Counted from the first letter of the stretch, positions 44,474 through 55,200 are shown. The stretch: 64,000 bases of DNA from Eutreptiella sp. 'Long Island Sound 2002' (GCA_964036045.1 OZ038378.1:23050441-23114440), one strand, 5' to 3'. Made by a program: numbers and translations. Notes: generated from the sequence alone by a model not told the origin.

Positions 44474-45960
44474 CGTTTTTTGCTAGGCCAATGGTTCTTT
44501 GCACGGCGAGGCGACCTATTCCTAAACAATCCAATACACTAGCATATTGGCGTGCCTAGCTTTTGCCTTTGTGGGGCGTGGCACCCATCCCCAAACTCAA
44601 GCCATATCATTTTTGGAACCCCCCCCCCCCCACGCACAATGTACCATATGTCTCTAATCGATGACAGCTGGGCATTAAGGTGAGAACAAAATTGATTCAA
44701 ATTCGTGGTCGGGGGGTGTATTGTCAAGTACACGACTGTGCTAGTCTACTAGATGGCCCGCAAAGGGTGCTTGTGGAGGATTGCCAGCTTTGGCGAGTTG
44801 TATCGGATGTTTCAGAGCAATGGCAACGAGGGCATATCTAATCAACCCCAATGTGCTGATATCCTATATGCTCCTTTTGACTTTGTCACAAAGAGACACA
44901 AACACATCGCCAATCTCCAAATGCCCACGAATTCCTGTTTTGAAAAATACAGGCGCAGCCACGTGGCTTTGGTTGGAATTATTAGTTGGGCCACTTGTAA
45001 ATCACACTTGGGCATGGATTTTGTTTCCCATGATGCATAGGCTGTTTTCAGGTTGGAGGTCAGGGTGCCTACAGCAGTGTACAACACATACAACAGACAA
45101 GAAACAACACAATACAGAACAACCAGCAAGCAGAACACCGAGCAAAACTAAAGTTGCGCACATTACTTTAGTCTTGCCAAGGGCTGGGGGGGGGGGGCGA
45201 TATAGTCAGTGCAGACAGACCAAAACAATACAGACATTCAGCCATCTCAGTGTCACACTACCTATTGTGTCATCAATAGCCAATGACTTTTTGCTGAGGC
45301 CGCTCACACACTATTTTGCGCCATAAGAAAAGCCAAGTGCGCGGCACCGCTGTGGACAAACCCAACTGTACACTTGTAATTACTGTAGTTGGATAGCTGC
45401 GGAACCGGAGTGCTTGTCATGTGTGATATATCCAATGTCGTATGCGCCGTTGTGCATGCACCACTGGGTTGGTCCGGGTTCCGTGAGATGGTGGCGAGTG
45501 TATCCGCCGGGGCCGGTTCGAAGTGCGTGTGTTGCAGGATTGTGTGAAGCGACCAAATTGGCCATCAAACATCAGACATCAGACTTTTATGGACCGCCAT
45601 TACCCAAACCATAAACCCACCTCCCCCATCCCCCCTTGTGATGTAGTACACCCCCCCCCCAATGGAAGATGCCCCCCCCCCCCACAATGGTTTGCCCCCC
45701 CCCCTCTGGCCCTTCCCTAGTCCTTCCGACCCCCCCCCACTCATGAGTGCTTTTGTGCATCAAGAAGTATGGAAAACGATTCGGAAAAGACCCCCCGCTT
45801 GGTGTTGTGTGTTTGTTTGTAGGAAGTATGGAAACTACACCCATTCACTACACTCTTCGAGGTGTAGATTTTCGTTCTGTGGCCTCAACCCTAGCGTTGT
45901 AGGGCCATCAAACACCATTGCACCGTAAACCAACAGATTTGGCGCATGTTTAGGCATATG
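44474..45960. other. No gene recognised; C-homopolymers
   Basis: Only short ORFs. Poly-C runs near 44,620, 45,648, 45,676, 45,698 and 45,730, and poly-G near 45,186. Confidence 0.35.
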
Positions 45961-45965
45961 TGCTC

Positions 45966-46015
45966 CCACACACAGACACACACACACACACTCACGCACA
46001 CACACACACACACTT
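45966..46015. repeat. (CA)n microsatellite
   Basis: CACACA tract with a few T and G interruptions. Confidence 0.9.
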
Positions 46016-46299
46016 TGACATAGGCATAGGCATTGTTGGGGTGCCCTGGCTTCAAGCCTTGGTTGGTTGGGGGGGGTGCCTTTCCTTTCTTTGCACGTTT
46101 TTCACCGGGGGGGGGGGGAGACTTGAGAGAACTGCCTAGGGGGGGGGGATCGGTCAGGGGTGTGGGAGGGTGTTCTTTTCTTTATCTCAAAGGTGTTGCT
46201 TTTCACGCAATAAAAATGACAGCAATCAAAAAGCTCATTTCACAACTTGCAGGTGTGCCATGCTATGTTGTGCAGTGTTGTGGTGTGTCTCCATAGGTC

Positions 46300-46766
46300 C
46301 CTGTAGGTCCCCCTTCAATTTTATAGCCCCCTCCTATCAATTTCAGAAGCCCCCCCGATCAATTTCATAGCCCCCCCCCCCCATCAATTTCATAGCCCCC
46401 ATCAATTTCATAGGCGCCCCTATCAATTTCATAGCCCCCCCCCAAATCAATTTCTTAGCCCCCTCCCCCCCATCAATTTCATAGCCCCCTCCCCTGTATC
46501 AATTTCATAGGCACCCATATCAATTTCATGGCCCCCCCGTATTAATTTCATAGCCCCCCACCCATCGATTTCATAGCCCCCCCCCCATCAATTTCATAGC
46601 CCCCCCTCCGATCAATTTCACTGGTCCCCCCCTATCAATTTGATAGCCCCCCGCCCTATCAATTTCATAGCCCCCCCCATCAATTTCATAGCTCCCCCCT
46701 ATCAATTTGATTGCCCCCCCCCCCATTCAATTTTATAGGTCCCCCCCCTATCAATTTCATAGGCTT
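46300..46766. repeat. About 20-bp satellite ATCAATTTCATAGCCCCCC
   Basis: Twenty or more units of ATCAATTTCATAG followed by a C run of variable length; some have GGC or TTGAT variants. Unit length varies mainly through the C run. Confidence 0.95.
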
Positions 46767-47394
46767 GTGTTTGTTGATACACATATGCATTGAAGGGTAG
46801 GCCGCGCGTTGCGCACACGGTACAACCTTGCTTCCCTCTTGGGGCTCCTCCCTACGTTCTATAAGAGAACGGGGGGTGTCCCTAATTAGTCTTGCTTGCT
46901 TGCAGCTTGGTACTAGCGACCTACAAAGAGGCGTCCTCGAAGAAGGGTATAATACCCGGAGGGGCGTCTGATTGGCCAGTAACCAGTACCAGGCTGGCAG
47001 CTGCATCTTCGTTTTCACACAGGTGGGTATACAGGGGGGTGACATTGGACTTGCATCGTGCAGCTCTTCAACAACAAGAAATTTTTTTTCGTTTCATAAA
47101 CCTAGGGGGTCCTCTCCTTGTGCGGATCCACCCCGTGTGTTAAAACACCTTTTGCGATGTGCACACAGTTCTCCCTTCCAAGCCCCATGGAGGGAACACA
47201 TGGTGGTGTCCTCCTTGGGTTGGGGTTAGTGTGCCTTGGTGCCATTGCCCCATTCTTCACACTCTCACAGGTTAGCTACCCCATGTACCCCCGTAGGAGC
47301 GATAGGTGTGCATTAGGCTTCTTCAACGCCGAGTGTTTTAGTGAATGTGTGTAGGTGTGTAGGGATACCTGTTGAGGGGTCTATAGTATAGCAG
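46767..47394. other. Unassigned; one weak plus-strand exon candidate
   Basis: A frame from the ATG at about 47,189 to 47,355 encodes a hydrophobic segment (VLLGLGLVCLGAIAPFFTLS) and then CALGFFNAECFSECV. No splice partner or family could be given. Confidence 0.25.
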
Positions 47395-48522
47395 TCTAGA
47401 GTGGATGTGATGAATCCATGGAGGGTGTAGACCTTTCAAGGATTTATCACATGGGTTCCACATTAGTGTGAAGTGGATGCGATGAATCCTTGGAGGGTGT
47501 AGACCCTTCAAGGATTCACCGCATGGGCTGTACACTAGTCTAGAGTGGATGCGATGAATCTTTGGAGGGTGTAGACCCTCCAAGGATTCATCGCATGGGC
47601 TGTACACTAGTATAGCATGGATGCGATGAATCCTTGAAGGGTCTACACCCTCCAAGGATTCACCGCATGGGCTGTACAGTGGATGCGATGAATCTTTGGA
47701 GGGTGTAGACCCTTCAAGGATTCATCGCATGGGTTGTACACTAGTCTAGCGTGGATGGGATGAATCCTTGAAGGGTCTACACCCTCCAAGGATTCACCGC
47801 ATGGGTTGTACACTAGTCTAGAGTGGATGCGATGAATCTTTGGAGGGTGTAGACCCTCCAAGGATTCATCGCATGGGCTGTACACTAGTATAGCGTGGAT
47901 GCGATGAATCCTGGATGGGTGTAGACCCTTCAAGGATTCATCGCATGGGGGGCACGCTAGTCTGAAGTGGATGCGATGAATCCACTTTAGACTAGCGTGG
48001 AGCCCATGCGATGAATCCTTGGAGGGTGTAGACCCTCCAAGGATTCATCGCATGGGCTGTGCAGTAGTCTGGAGGGGATGCGATGAATCCTAGGGGGGTA
48101 TAGACCCTCCTAGGATTCATCGCATGGGTTCTACACTGGTCTAGAGGGCACACGATGAATCCTAGGGGGGTGTAGACCCTCCTAGGAATCATCGTGTGGT
48201 CTGTACATTGGTCTAGAGGGGACGCGATGAATCCTAGGGGGGTAGGCCCGCCTGGGATTCATCGCCTGGGCTGTACACTAGTCTAGAACGCGATGATTCC
48301 TAGGGGGGTGTAGACCCTCCTAGGAATCATCGCGTGTTCTCTAGACTAGCGTAGAGGGCACGCGATGATTCCTAGGGGGGTGTAGACCCCCCTAGGAATC
48401 ATCATGTGGGCTGTACATTACTCTAGAGGGCACACAATGATTCCTAGGGGTGTGTAGACCCTCCTAGGGTTCATCGCGTGGTTTGTACATTGATCTAGAG
48501 GGGGCGCGATGAATCCTAGGGG
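47395..48522. repeat. 72-bp palindromic satellite, left part
   Basis: Repeated units about 62-73 bp apart (for example 47,474, 47,547, 47,619, 47,681, 47,753). Each contains a hairpin with arms like GATGAATCCTTGGAGGGT and its complement around GTAG, joined by GGGCTGTACACTAGTCTAG. Toward the right the arms drift to GATGATTCCTAGGGGGGT. About 15 units. Confidence 0.95.
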
Positions 48523-48740
48523 CAGGGGTGTATGCTCACCGACTTTTCGGTGAGTGCGGTGAGTTCCCATTTTTGCCCGTTTTGCAGTCGGTGAGTGGTG
48601 GTGTGTAGTTTTTCATAACAGCGTGGGAAGGGGACTTCTCTTGCGTGTCTTGTACTGCTTGCATGGCTGGGGTTGTATTCAGGCTCAGGCTCAGACTCAA
48701 CGGTGCAGTGTTCTCATGTTTCCCCCTTTTGTGCAGTGCT

Positions 48741-49037
48741 ATGGATCCCCCAAGTTTTTGTGCACACAATGGTTCACTTTTTGTGAACAACAGTTGGGCA
48801 CTCAAGCAGGAGTGGTGGACTAGTTATGATGCCTCAAGGAAGTTGACACGTTTCAAAGCAAAGGATGGGTATCCATATGCAATCCAAACCTTGTGCATTC
48901 CACACACCTCGTGTGACGTGGAGCGCTCCTTTTCCATGTGGAAAAATGTGCGCTCAGAAAAGCAATACAATATGCAACATGCGTTGCACAAAGCGTATGT
49001 CTCATTTGGATTCAACGGCGTCGTGGATGCCTCATAA
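48741..49037 (+). CDS. hAT transposase C-terminal dimerisation exon
   Basis: From an ATG at 48,741, with an upstream TTTGTGCAG acceptor at 48,729-48,737. The key block is IPHTSCDVERSFSMWKNVRS, the (S/T)-x-x-x-E-R-x-F-S signature of the hAT dimerisation domain; WWTSYDAS upstream also fits. The catalytic part is absent, so it is not an active transposase. Confidence 0.75.
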   Translation: MDPPSFCAHNGSLFVNNSWALKQEWWTSYDASRKLTRFKAKDGYPYAIQTLCIPHTSCDVERSFSMWKNVRSEKQYNMQHALHKAYVSFGFNGVVDAS

Positions 49038-49159
49038 CAGCCGCATACTCAAAGGAAATGATGTCCATGGTGTTGCAATGTGCCCATTTGCCATTTGTCA
49101 TTTGCCAATTTGCCCATGTGCCATTTCCCCATCTTCGCTTTTGACCATTCAAACAATTT

Positions 49160-49250
49160 GCACCCATTTTGCACCCATTTTGCACCGTTTTGCACCGTTT
49201 TGCACCCGTTTTGCACCGTTTTGCACCGTTTTGCCCGTTTTGCCCGTTTT
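49160..49250. repeat. Subterminal TTTTGCACCG repeats of the hAT element
   Basis: Eight or more 10-12 bp units in one orientation just inside the right terminal repeat. In hAT elements such repeats usually bind the transposase. Confidence 0.75.
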
Positions 49251-49304
49251 GCAAGGCCCCGGTGGTGAGTGGGTGAGTGTGGTGGCGGTGAGCATACAGG
49301 CCTG

Positions 49305-49600
49305 TAGGGGGGTGTAGACCCTCCTGGGATTCATTGCCTGGGCTGTACACTAGTCTAGAGGGCACGCGATGATTCCTAGGGGGTCATAGACCCTCCTAGG
49401 AATCATCGCGTGGGCCCTATACTAGTGTAGAGGGCACGTGATGATTCCTAGGGGGGTGTAGACCCTCCTAGGAATCATCGCGTGCCCTCTAGACTAGTGT
49501 AGAGGGCACACCATGATTCCTAGGGGTGTGTAGACCCCCCTAGGAATCATGGCGTGCCTTCTACACTAGTATAGGGCCCGCACGATGCCCTCTAGTCTAG
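49305..49600. repeat. 72-bp palindromic satellite, right part
   Basis: Continuation of 47,395-48,522 after the insertion; four units with GATGATTCCTAGGGGGGT-type arms. Confidence 0.95.
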
Positions 49601-49683
49601 AGGGGAGGCTAGAGGGGTGTACACGGTACAGGGGTGATGCGGTGATTCTTTTAAGGGTGTGGACCCTTCGGGGAATCACCGCA

Positions 49684-51726
49684 CGGGGGCATATGGGGGC
49701 ATATGGGGACCTACTGGCACCTATGGGGACCTATGGGGGCCTATGGATGCCTATGGGGACCCATGGGGACCTATGGGGACGTACGGGCACCTATGGGGAC
49801 CTATGGGGACTATGGGGGCCTATGGGGACCTATGGGGACCTATGGGGCCCTATGGGGACCTATGGGGACCTATGGGGGCCTAGGGGCATCTATGGGGACC
49901 TATGGGGGCGTATGTTGGCCAATGGGGGCTTATGGGGACCGATGGGGACCTATGAGGGCCTATGGGGGCCTATGGGGACCCATGGGGACCTATGGGGACC
50001 TATGGGGACCCATGGGGACCTATGGGGACCCATGGGGACCTATGGGGACCCATGGGGAGCTATGAGGGCCTATGGGGACCTATGGGGGCCTAGGGGCATC
50101 TATGGGGACCTATGGGGGCGTATGCTGGCCAATGGGGGCCTTCGGGGACCTTTGGCAACCTATGGGGACCTGTGGGGGCCTAAGGGTACCTATGGGGACC
50201 TATTGGGACCTATGGGGACTTATGGGGATCTATGGGGGTCCGATGGGGGCATATGGGGACCTATTGGCACCTATGGGGACCTATGGGGGCCTATGGATGC
50301 CTATGGAGACCCATGGGGGCCTATGGGGACCTATGGGACCTATGGGGACCTATGGGGATCTTCGGGGAACCATTGGCACCTATGGGGACCTTTGGGGACC
50401 TATGGGGACCCATGGGGAGCTATGAGGGCAAATGGGGGCCTATGGGGGCCTATGGGAACCTTTGGCAACCTATAGGGACCTATGGGGGCCTATGGGGGCC
50501 TATGGGGACCTATTGGCACCCATGGGGACCTATGGGGGCATATGGGGACCTATGGGGACCTACTATGGGGACTACTACTACTACTACTATGGGGACCCCA
50601 TAGGTCCACGTAGGTTCCCATAGGTTCCCAGAGGTCTCCAAAGGACCCTATAGGTCCCCAAAGGTCCCTAGAGGGCCCCAAAGGGCCCCATGGGTACCCA
50701 TAGGGCCCCAGAGGTCCCCATTGGTGCCAGTGTGTCCCCATAGGCCCCCATAGGCCCCCATAGGTGCCCATAGGTCCCCATAGGCCCCCATAGGCCCCCA
50801 TAGATCCCCAAAAGTCCCCATAGGTGCCCATGGTTCCCCAAACATCCCCATAGGTGCCAATAGGTCCCCATATGCCCCCATAGGTCCGCATAGGTCCCCA
50901 TAGGTCCCCATAGGTGCCCTTAGGCCCCCAGAGGTTTCCATAGGCCCCCAAAGGTCCCCATAGGTCCCTATAGGTTGCCAAAGGTCCCCATAGGCCCCCA
51001 TAGTCCCCCATAGGTCCCCAAAGGCCCCCATAGGTCCTCATAGGCCCCCATTGGCCCTCATAGCTCCCCATGGGTCCCCATAGGTCCCCAAAGGTCCCCA
51101 TAGGTCCCCATAGGTTCCTATAGGTTGCCAAAGGTCCCCATAGGCCCCCATAGTCCCCATAGGTCCCCAAAGGCCCCCATAGGTCCTCATAGGCCCCCAT
51201 TGGCCCTCATAGCTCCCCATGGGTCCCCATAGATCCCCAAAGGTCCCCATAGGTGCGAATGGTTCCCCAAACATCCCCATAGGTGCCAATAGGTCCCCAT
51301 ATGCCCCCATAGGTCCCCATAGGTCCCCATAGGTGCCAATAGGTCCCCATATGCCCCCATCGGCCCCCCATAAGTCCCAATAGGCCCCCATAGGTGCCCT
51401 TAGGCCCCCAGAGGTCCCCATAGGTCCCCATAGGTCGCCAAAGGTCCCCATAGGCCCCCATAGTCCCTCATACGTCCCCAAAGGCCCCCATCGGTCCCCA
51501 TAGGCCCCCACTGGCCCTCATAGCTCCCCATGGGTCCCCATAGGTCCCCAAAGGTCCCCATATGTCCCCATAGGCCCCCATTGGCCCTCATAGGTCCCCA
51601 TCGGTCCCCATAAGCCCCCATCGGCCAGCATACGCCCCCATAGGTCCCCATAGATGCCCCTAGGCCCCCATAGGTCCCCATAGGTCTCCATAGGTCCCCA
51701 TAGGGCCCCAAAGGTCCCCAGAGGGC
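49684..51726. repeat. 10-bp satellite (TATGGGGACC) arranged as a 2-kb foldback
   Basis: From 49,684 to about 50,590 the plus strand is built of imperfect TATGGGGACC units; after a (CTA)n centre near 50,567-50,590 the complement (GGTCCCCATA) runs to about 51,726. The two arms are about 0.9 and 1.1 kb. Because 10 is not a multiple of 3, each frame of the G-rich strand reads the same decapeptide cycle (MGTYGDLWGP), which explains why three overlapping frames stay open; the complement has TAG in each frame. These ORFs should not be taken as genes. Confidence 0.95.
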
Positions 51727-51761
51727 CCAGGGGCATCATTGTTGCCCCTGGCGTAGGTTTT

Positions 51762-52100
51762 GACTTCTGATTTTGTCCCCTTTGTTGGGGATCCCTGAGA
51801 GTCCAGGGGTTACATAGCATTTCCACCCTCTTTTGGGCCCCCAAGAAGGTAGGGGTGAGGCAGCCATTTCTGATTTTGTCCCCTTTTGTTTCGGGATGCC
51901 CGAGAATGCAGGGGTTATGTAGCACTTCCGCCCTCTTTTGGGCCCCCGAGAAGGCAGGGGTGAGGCAACCACTTCTGATTTTGTCCCCCTTTGTTTGGGG
52001 CTCCCCGAGAATGCAAGGGTTACGTAGCATTTCCCCCCTCTTTTGGCCCCCCAAGAAGGCAAGGGTGAGGCAACCACTTCCGATTTTGTCCCCCTTGTCG
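51762..52100. repeat. 105-bp tandem repeat, about 3.2 units
   Basis: TTCTGATTTTGTCCCC recurs at about 51,764, 51,868, 51,973 and (as TTCCGATTTTGTCCCC) 52,078. The minus strand stays open as a 35-residue repeat. Shorter related sequence (CTTTGGGGACGCCGAGAAGG) precedes family B3 at 54,270, so it may be the 5' part of family B. Confidence 0.9.
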
Positions 52101-52120
52101 TTGTTTCGATTTTTTTTTGG

Positions 52121-53011
52121 ATGAAACACACTCTACCTGCAGAGAGCGGTGCTTTCATGTCTCGCACCGAAGGGTGTTCGGAGGTTGCTTGGCGGCAGAG
52201 TGTTGCCCATGTTCGCGAATACTTGAACCATGTTGTTCAAGAGATTCGATGGGTTGACATGTTGAATCCTTTCAACCATTGTCCCCATTTTCCATTCTTT
52301 ATGACACCTTTCACAGACTCCATGCCCATCAGTTCCATTGGCGGGATATGGAGTGCTGACCTGTGGAATCCTAAGTATGCGCCGCATGTTTACAAGGTGA
52401 CTGTTGCCGCTATCATGTTGGGCAACATTGTATGGATTTGCCCCTTGGCCCCCGGGACATCAGCCGATGTTTTGATTTGGGATGGGTATGGACCTTCTCG
52501 TGCCCGAGGTGATTTCTTTGATTTTGAAGTTGGAGGCCATGATGGCGCTTATAAAGGCCGGATTCATGTCATTGTGCCATTCATCGGAAGAAAGAATGGC
52601 ACTTTGACAGCCCGCCAACAATCTTACAATGACGTGCACGGGTGGTATAGGGCACACATTGAGCAACTGTTTGCTGGGTTTTGGCATTGGGGTTTGGTTA
52701 GGAACACCTAGTGTGGCGGCCCCAATGAGTTGCACCAGTCAGTCTGTATTTTGTTGCAGCTTACGCAATTTTGCATTCGCAGGCAAGTCCGTCACCCCCC
52801 CTATGGACCATGGGAGCATGTCCCGCCTCATGTTTGGACTGACCAAAGCAACTCGGCCGCCACGCAAGATGAGGCAGAGGATGAGGCAGAAGTGTGTGTG
52901 TTGTGTTGTTAGAAGCACTACTCCACCGTCACAGTTTGTGATGAGTGTAAGGAGCACTATTGTACTGAGTGTATTGACACCCACACTTGTGGGACCAATG
53001 ATGTTTGTTAA
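52121..53011 (+). CDS. Family B2 DDE transposase (DDE_Tnp_4/Harbinger-like) with Cys-rich tail
   Basis: Cut-and-paste DNA transposase. Exon 1 from ATG 52,121 is open to 52,711 (197 codons). It has FFMTPFTDSMPIS (candidate first Asp), YAPHVYKVTVAAIMLGNIVW, PGTSADVLIWDGYGP (second Asp), HDGAYKGRIHVIVPFIGRK and LTARQQSYNDVHGWYRAHIE, the Q/N and R-x-x-[VI]-E region of DDE_4 enzymes. It probably splices near 52,690 (G/GTTAGG) to an exon after a CATTCGCAG acceptor (52,783), which reads RHPPYGPWEHVPPHVW, an acidic DEAEDEAE linker and then a Cys-rich end with CVLCC, CDECKEHYCTECIDTHTCG. This tail could bind zinc. A TAG at 52,910-52,912 interrupts the Cys-rich part in this copy; B1 has CCQ at the same place. 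The 5' part of the enzyme may be incomplete. Confidence 0.7.
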
Positions 53012-53201
53012 GTACACTACAAATGACAGTTGGAGTGGTTGAATTCACAGCTATTGCTTTATTATGCAACGTGCTTTGTAGGGAAGGTGTGCAGTGCAAC
53101 GTGGTCTACTCGAGGGGCTTCTCCATGAGAGGGTAAATCTGGGGCTGAAGTCGGGATAGTTGATAGAAGAGTAGCGCGCCGGGCAAACATTCCCCCCCTT
53201 G
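53012..53201 (+). other. 3' end of family B2
   Basis: Shares with B3 the order GAATTCACAG, GGGGCTRAAGTC.GGATA and a closing GTAGCGCGCCGGGCAAACATT; matches the 3' end of B1. Confidence 0.6.
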
Positions 53202-53325
53202 CTTGGTGATGACCCATCCTGCCTTGTGCTCCCCGTCCCATGTCGCAGCATGCCGCAGGATTTTTTGGGGAAACAATTTGGACCAAACTATGAATCCCAT
53301 CCCTGATCCACTGTTTGTCAGAGAT

Positions 53326-53396
53326 GGCCAGTAGTCTAATGGGTTAACAGAGCATCTGTAATTGAGAGGTCTCTGGTTGAATTCCCGGGGTGGGCA
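53326..53396 (+). repeat. tRNA-like (SINE-type promoter) sequence
   Basis: GTAGTCTAATGGGTTAAC looks like an A-box/D-arm and GGTTGAATTCCCGG like a B-box/T-arm, about 48 bases apart. A good acceptor stem is not evident, so it is more likely a tRNA-derived element or tRNA pseudogene than a functional tRNA. Confidence 0.4.
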
Positions 53397-53505
53397 ATGT
53401 GTAGCATCCTCGGCAGGGGCAGGGTACACAAACCGACTTGTTGTTTTCGTTTTTTTTTTGCCATGCTGCTTTGACAGGTCATTGTTCTCTTCACTTTGTC
53501 TTCTG

Positions 53506-53933
53506 ATGTCTACTGTTGAACCCACTGAGGAGGGGACAACACAACCCAAGAGGAACAAGGAGACAACCAAGAGTGCTACAGACTGTTTGCAGTGGGCAAT
53601 TGGAGAAGGCATCAGGCAGTACCTATGTTGTACAAACACCCAAGGTGAAGGTCAAAATGGGAAATTGTGTTGTACTTGATGTGCAGTTTGGCTGTCATCA
53701 AAGGGTGCCATCTTGAAGGACCATGTTTTGCTGCTGATTTTCCTATCTTGTCATCAATTGCTGTTTTTTTCCACTGCCCTCAGTCTGCGTGCCATATTGA
53801 GAGGGCCTTCAGTTTGTTGGGACACATCCTAACACATGATTGTCTCATTATGAGTAATGAGACGTTGCGGCATTTGGCAATCACGTCTCTCAATAAAATG
53901 GACAACAAGCGGAAACGTGAGGAGAATGGGTAA
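53506..53933 (+). pseudogene. hAT transposase C-terminal fragment, copy 2
   Basis: The frame ending at 53,933 reads CPQSACHIERAFSLLGHILT and NETLRHLAITSLNKMDNKRK, a hAT dimerisation domain with its ER-x-FS signature. An upstream frame from 53,506 (TEEGTTQPKRNKETTKSATD) may be another exon of it. Different from the hAT copy at 48.7 kb in sequence. No terminal repeats found. Confidence 0.6.
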
Positions 53934-54257
53934 CACCATGTCCATGAAACAACACCATGAAATGATTCTGTTGTGTTCATCTTTGCAGGGTGTTGGGAGA
54001 TGCATTCTTTTGTGTTTGGTTCGGGGTTTTGTCGCTTTTGTATTTTTTGGAAAATCTGGGTACCCCCCACCTTCGGCTTGAAGCATGCCGTTGCGTGCCA
54101 CAGCACAGCAAATTTTTCTTGGGGACCGTTGGTGCTTGCCCACAACCTGCAATCTAAACTCCAAGTGCCTCTCTCAGTGAACATTTGTGCACCACGTAAG
54201 TGCTGTGCATCTTTTTAGGCCAAACTGCCTCCGACTAACTGTACGAAGCAACCGCTG

Positions 54258-54894
54258 TAATTCCTCCCCACTTTGGGGACGCCGAGAAGGCGAGGGGTGT
54301 GCAGCCACTTTGATTCCTCTCTACTTTGGAGACCTGAGACAGCAAAGGTTGCATACCCACTTTTGATTGTGTCATTCAACCCTCAAGCCCATGTTATTCT
54401 CCTCCACACTGGGGAACCCAGAAGATATGGGTGATGCAGTCATTTCAGTTTTTCCTGAGACACATCAGTCAGTCCGTATTTTGTTGCATTTTGGGGCAGG
54501 TTTGTCACCCTCTATTATGGATTATGGGAACGCGTTCCCCCTCATGTTTGGAAGGTTGCTGATACAAGCAACTCAATTGCCTCACAAGACGATGGAGGGG
54601 ATGAGATTGAGGTTGGTGCATTCTGCTGCCAGAAGCACACACACTTTGTGGTGAATTCCATGAACATTACTGTGCTGGGTGTATTGACTCGCACACTTGT
54701 AGAGACAGAGCTGTTTATTAGACACAGTGCATGTAAGTGGAATTCACAGATTTGGTCTTTGTTGTGTATGTGTAGGACAGGACTTGGGGTTGATTCTGGT
54801 CTGCTTCTCTTGGGGGTGGGGTAAAGCAGGGGCTAAAGTCAGGATATTTGGTACGAGGTAGTGCACTACACGCCTGGCAAACACTCTCTCTCTA
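54258..54894 (+). mobile_element. Family B3: remnant of the DDE element 3' half
   Basis: In one plus frame reads LWERVPPHVWKVADTSNSIA, SQDDGGDEIEV and then FCCQKHTHFV, matching the exon-2 region of B2 (PWEHVPPHVW, acidic linker, CC). After a frame change the CAGCIDSHTC part follows. The 3' tail matches B2, ending in a CGCCTGGCAAACACTC variant. No catalytic core; preceded by half-units related to the 105-bp repeat. Confidence 0.6.
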
Positions 54895-55200
54895 TGTGGC
54901 CCTTTGTGACTATGTGTGATTGTATGTGGCTGTGTGGCTCTGTGGTTCTGTATGGCGGAGCTGGCTCTTTGTGGCAGTTGTATGGGTGTGTGTGGTTGCA
55001 TTTCGCTGTGTGTGGCTTGGTGTGATTTTAGCAACAAGCATCTTCTTGCCCTCTGATTCTGTGCAGGACCTTTCCTCTCCAGTGCATGAATTATTAGCCA
55101 TCATCTGCCTTCGGTTAGAGTGCGTGCACATGCACAGAGGCCCCTCCTTCAGCGTGCCCCTACAGTCCTTCTAACTCAATGTGGGGCACCCAATCCCCAG
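54895..55200. other. Gap between family B3 and the TSNAXIP1-like gene
   Basis: T/G-rich (GTGTGGCTG) then mixed sequence. A promoter or 5' exon of the next gene may lie here, but none could be identified. Confidence 0.3.

Larger units (their letters stand above)
48523..49304 (+). mobile_element. Non-autonomous hAT-like element inserted in the satellite
   Basis: The left end CAGGGGTGTATGCTCACCG and the complemented right end CAGGCCTGTATGCTCACCG agree at 17 of 19 bases, and the CAGGG start is typical of hAT terminal inverted repeats. Both flanks are satellite sequence sharing TAGGGG, in keeping with a target-site duplication. It carries a hAT C-terminal exon and subterminal repeats: TTTTGCACCG/TTTTGCCCG units at about 49,165-49,250 and TTTTGCCCGTTTTGCAG on the left near 48,573. 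Length 782 bp. Confidence 0.85.

Noticed and set aside
47338-47933. Minus-strand ORFs with IHRIH repeats
   Set aside because: Translation of the 72-bp hairpin satellite, again a multiple of three.
49585-50475. Long plus-strand ORF of 296 codons rich in GDLWGPMGTY, and similar overlapping ORFs to 51,711 on the minus strand
   Set aside because: They are the translation of a 10-bp satellite that stays open in all three frames of one strand; not protein-coding genes.
51518-52167. Minus-strand ORFs with a 35-residue repeat (GDKIRSGCLTPAFSG...)
   Set aside because: Explained by the 105-bp tandem repeat whose length is a multiple of three; no sign of a real gene.
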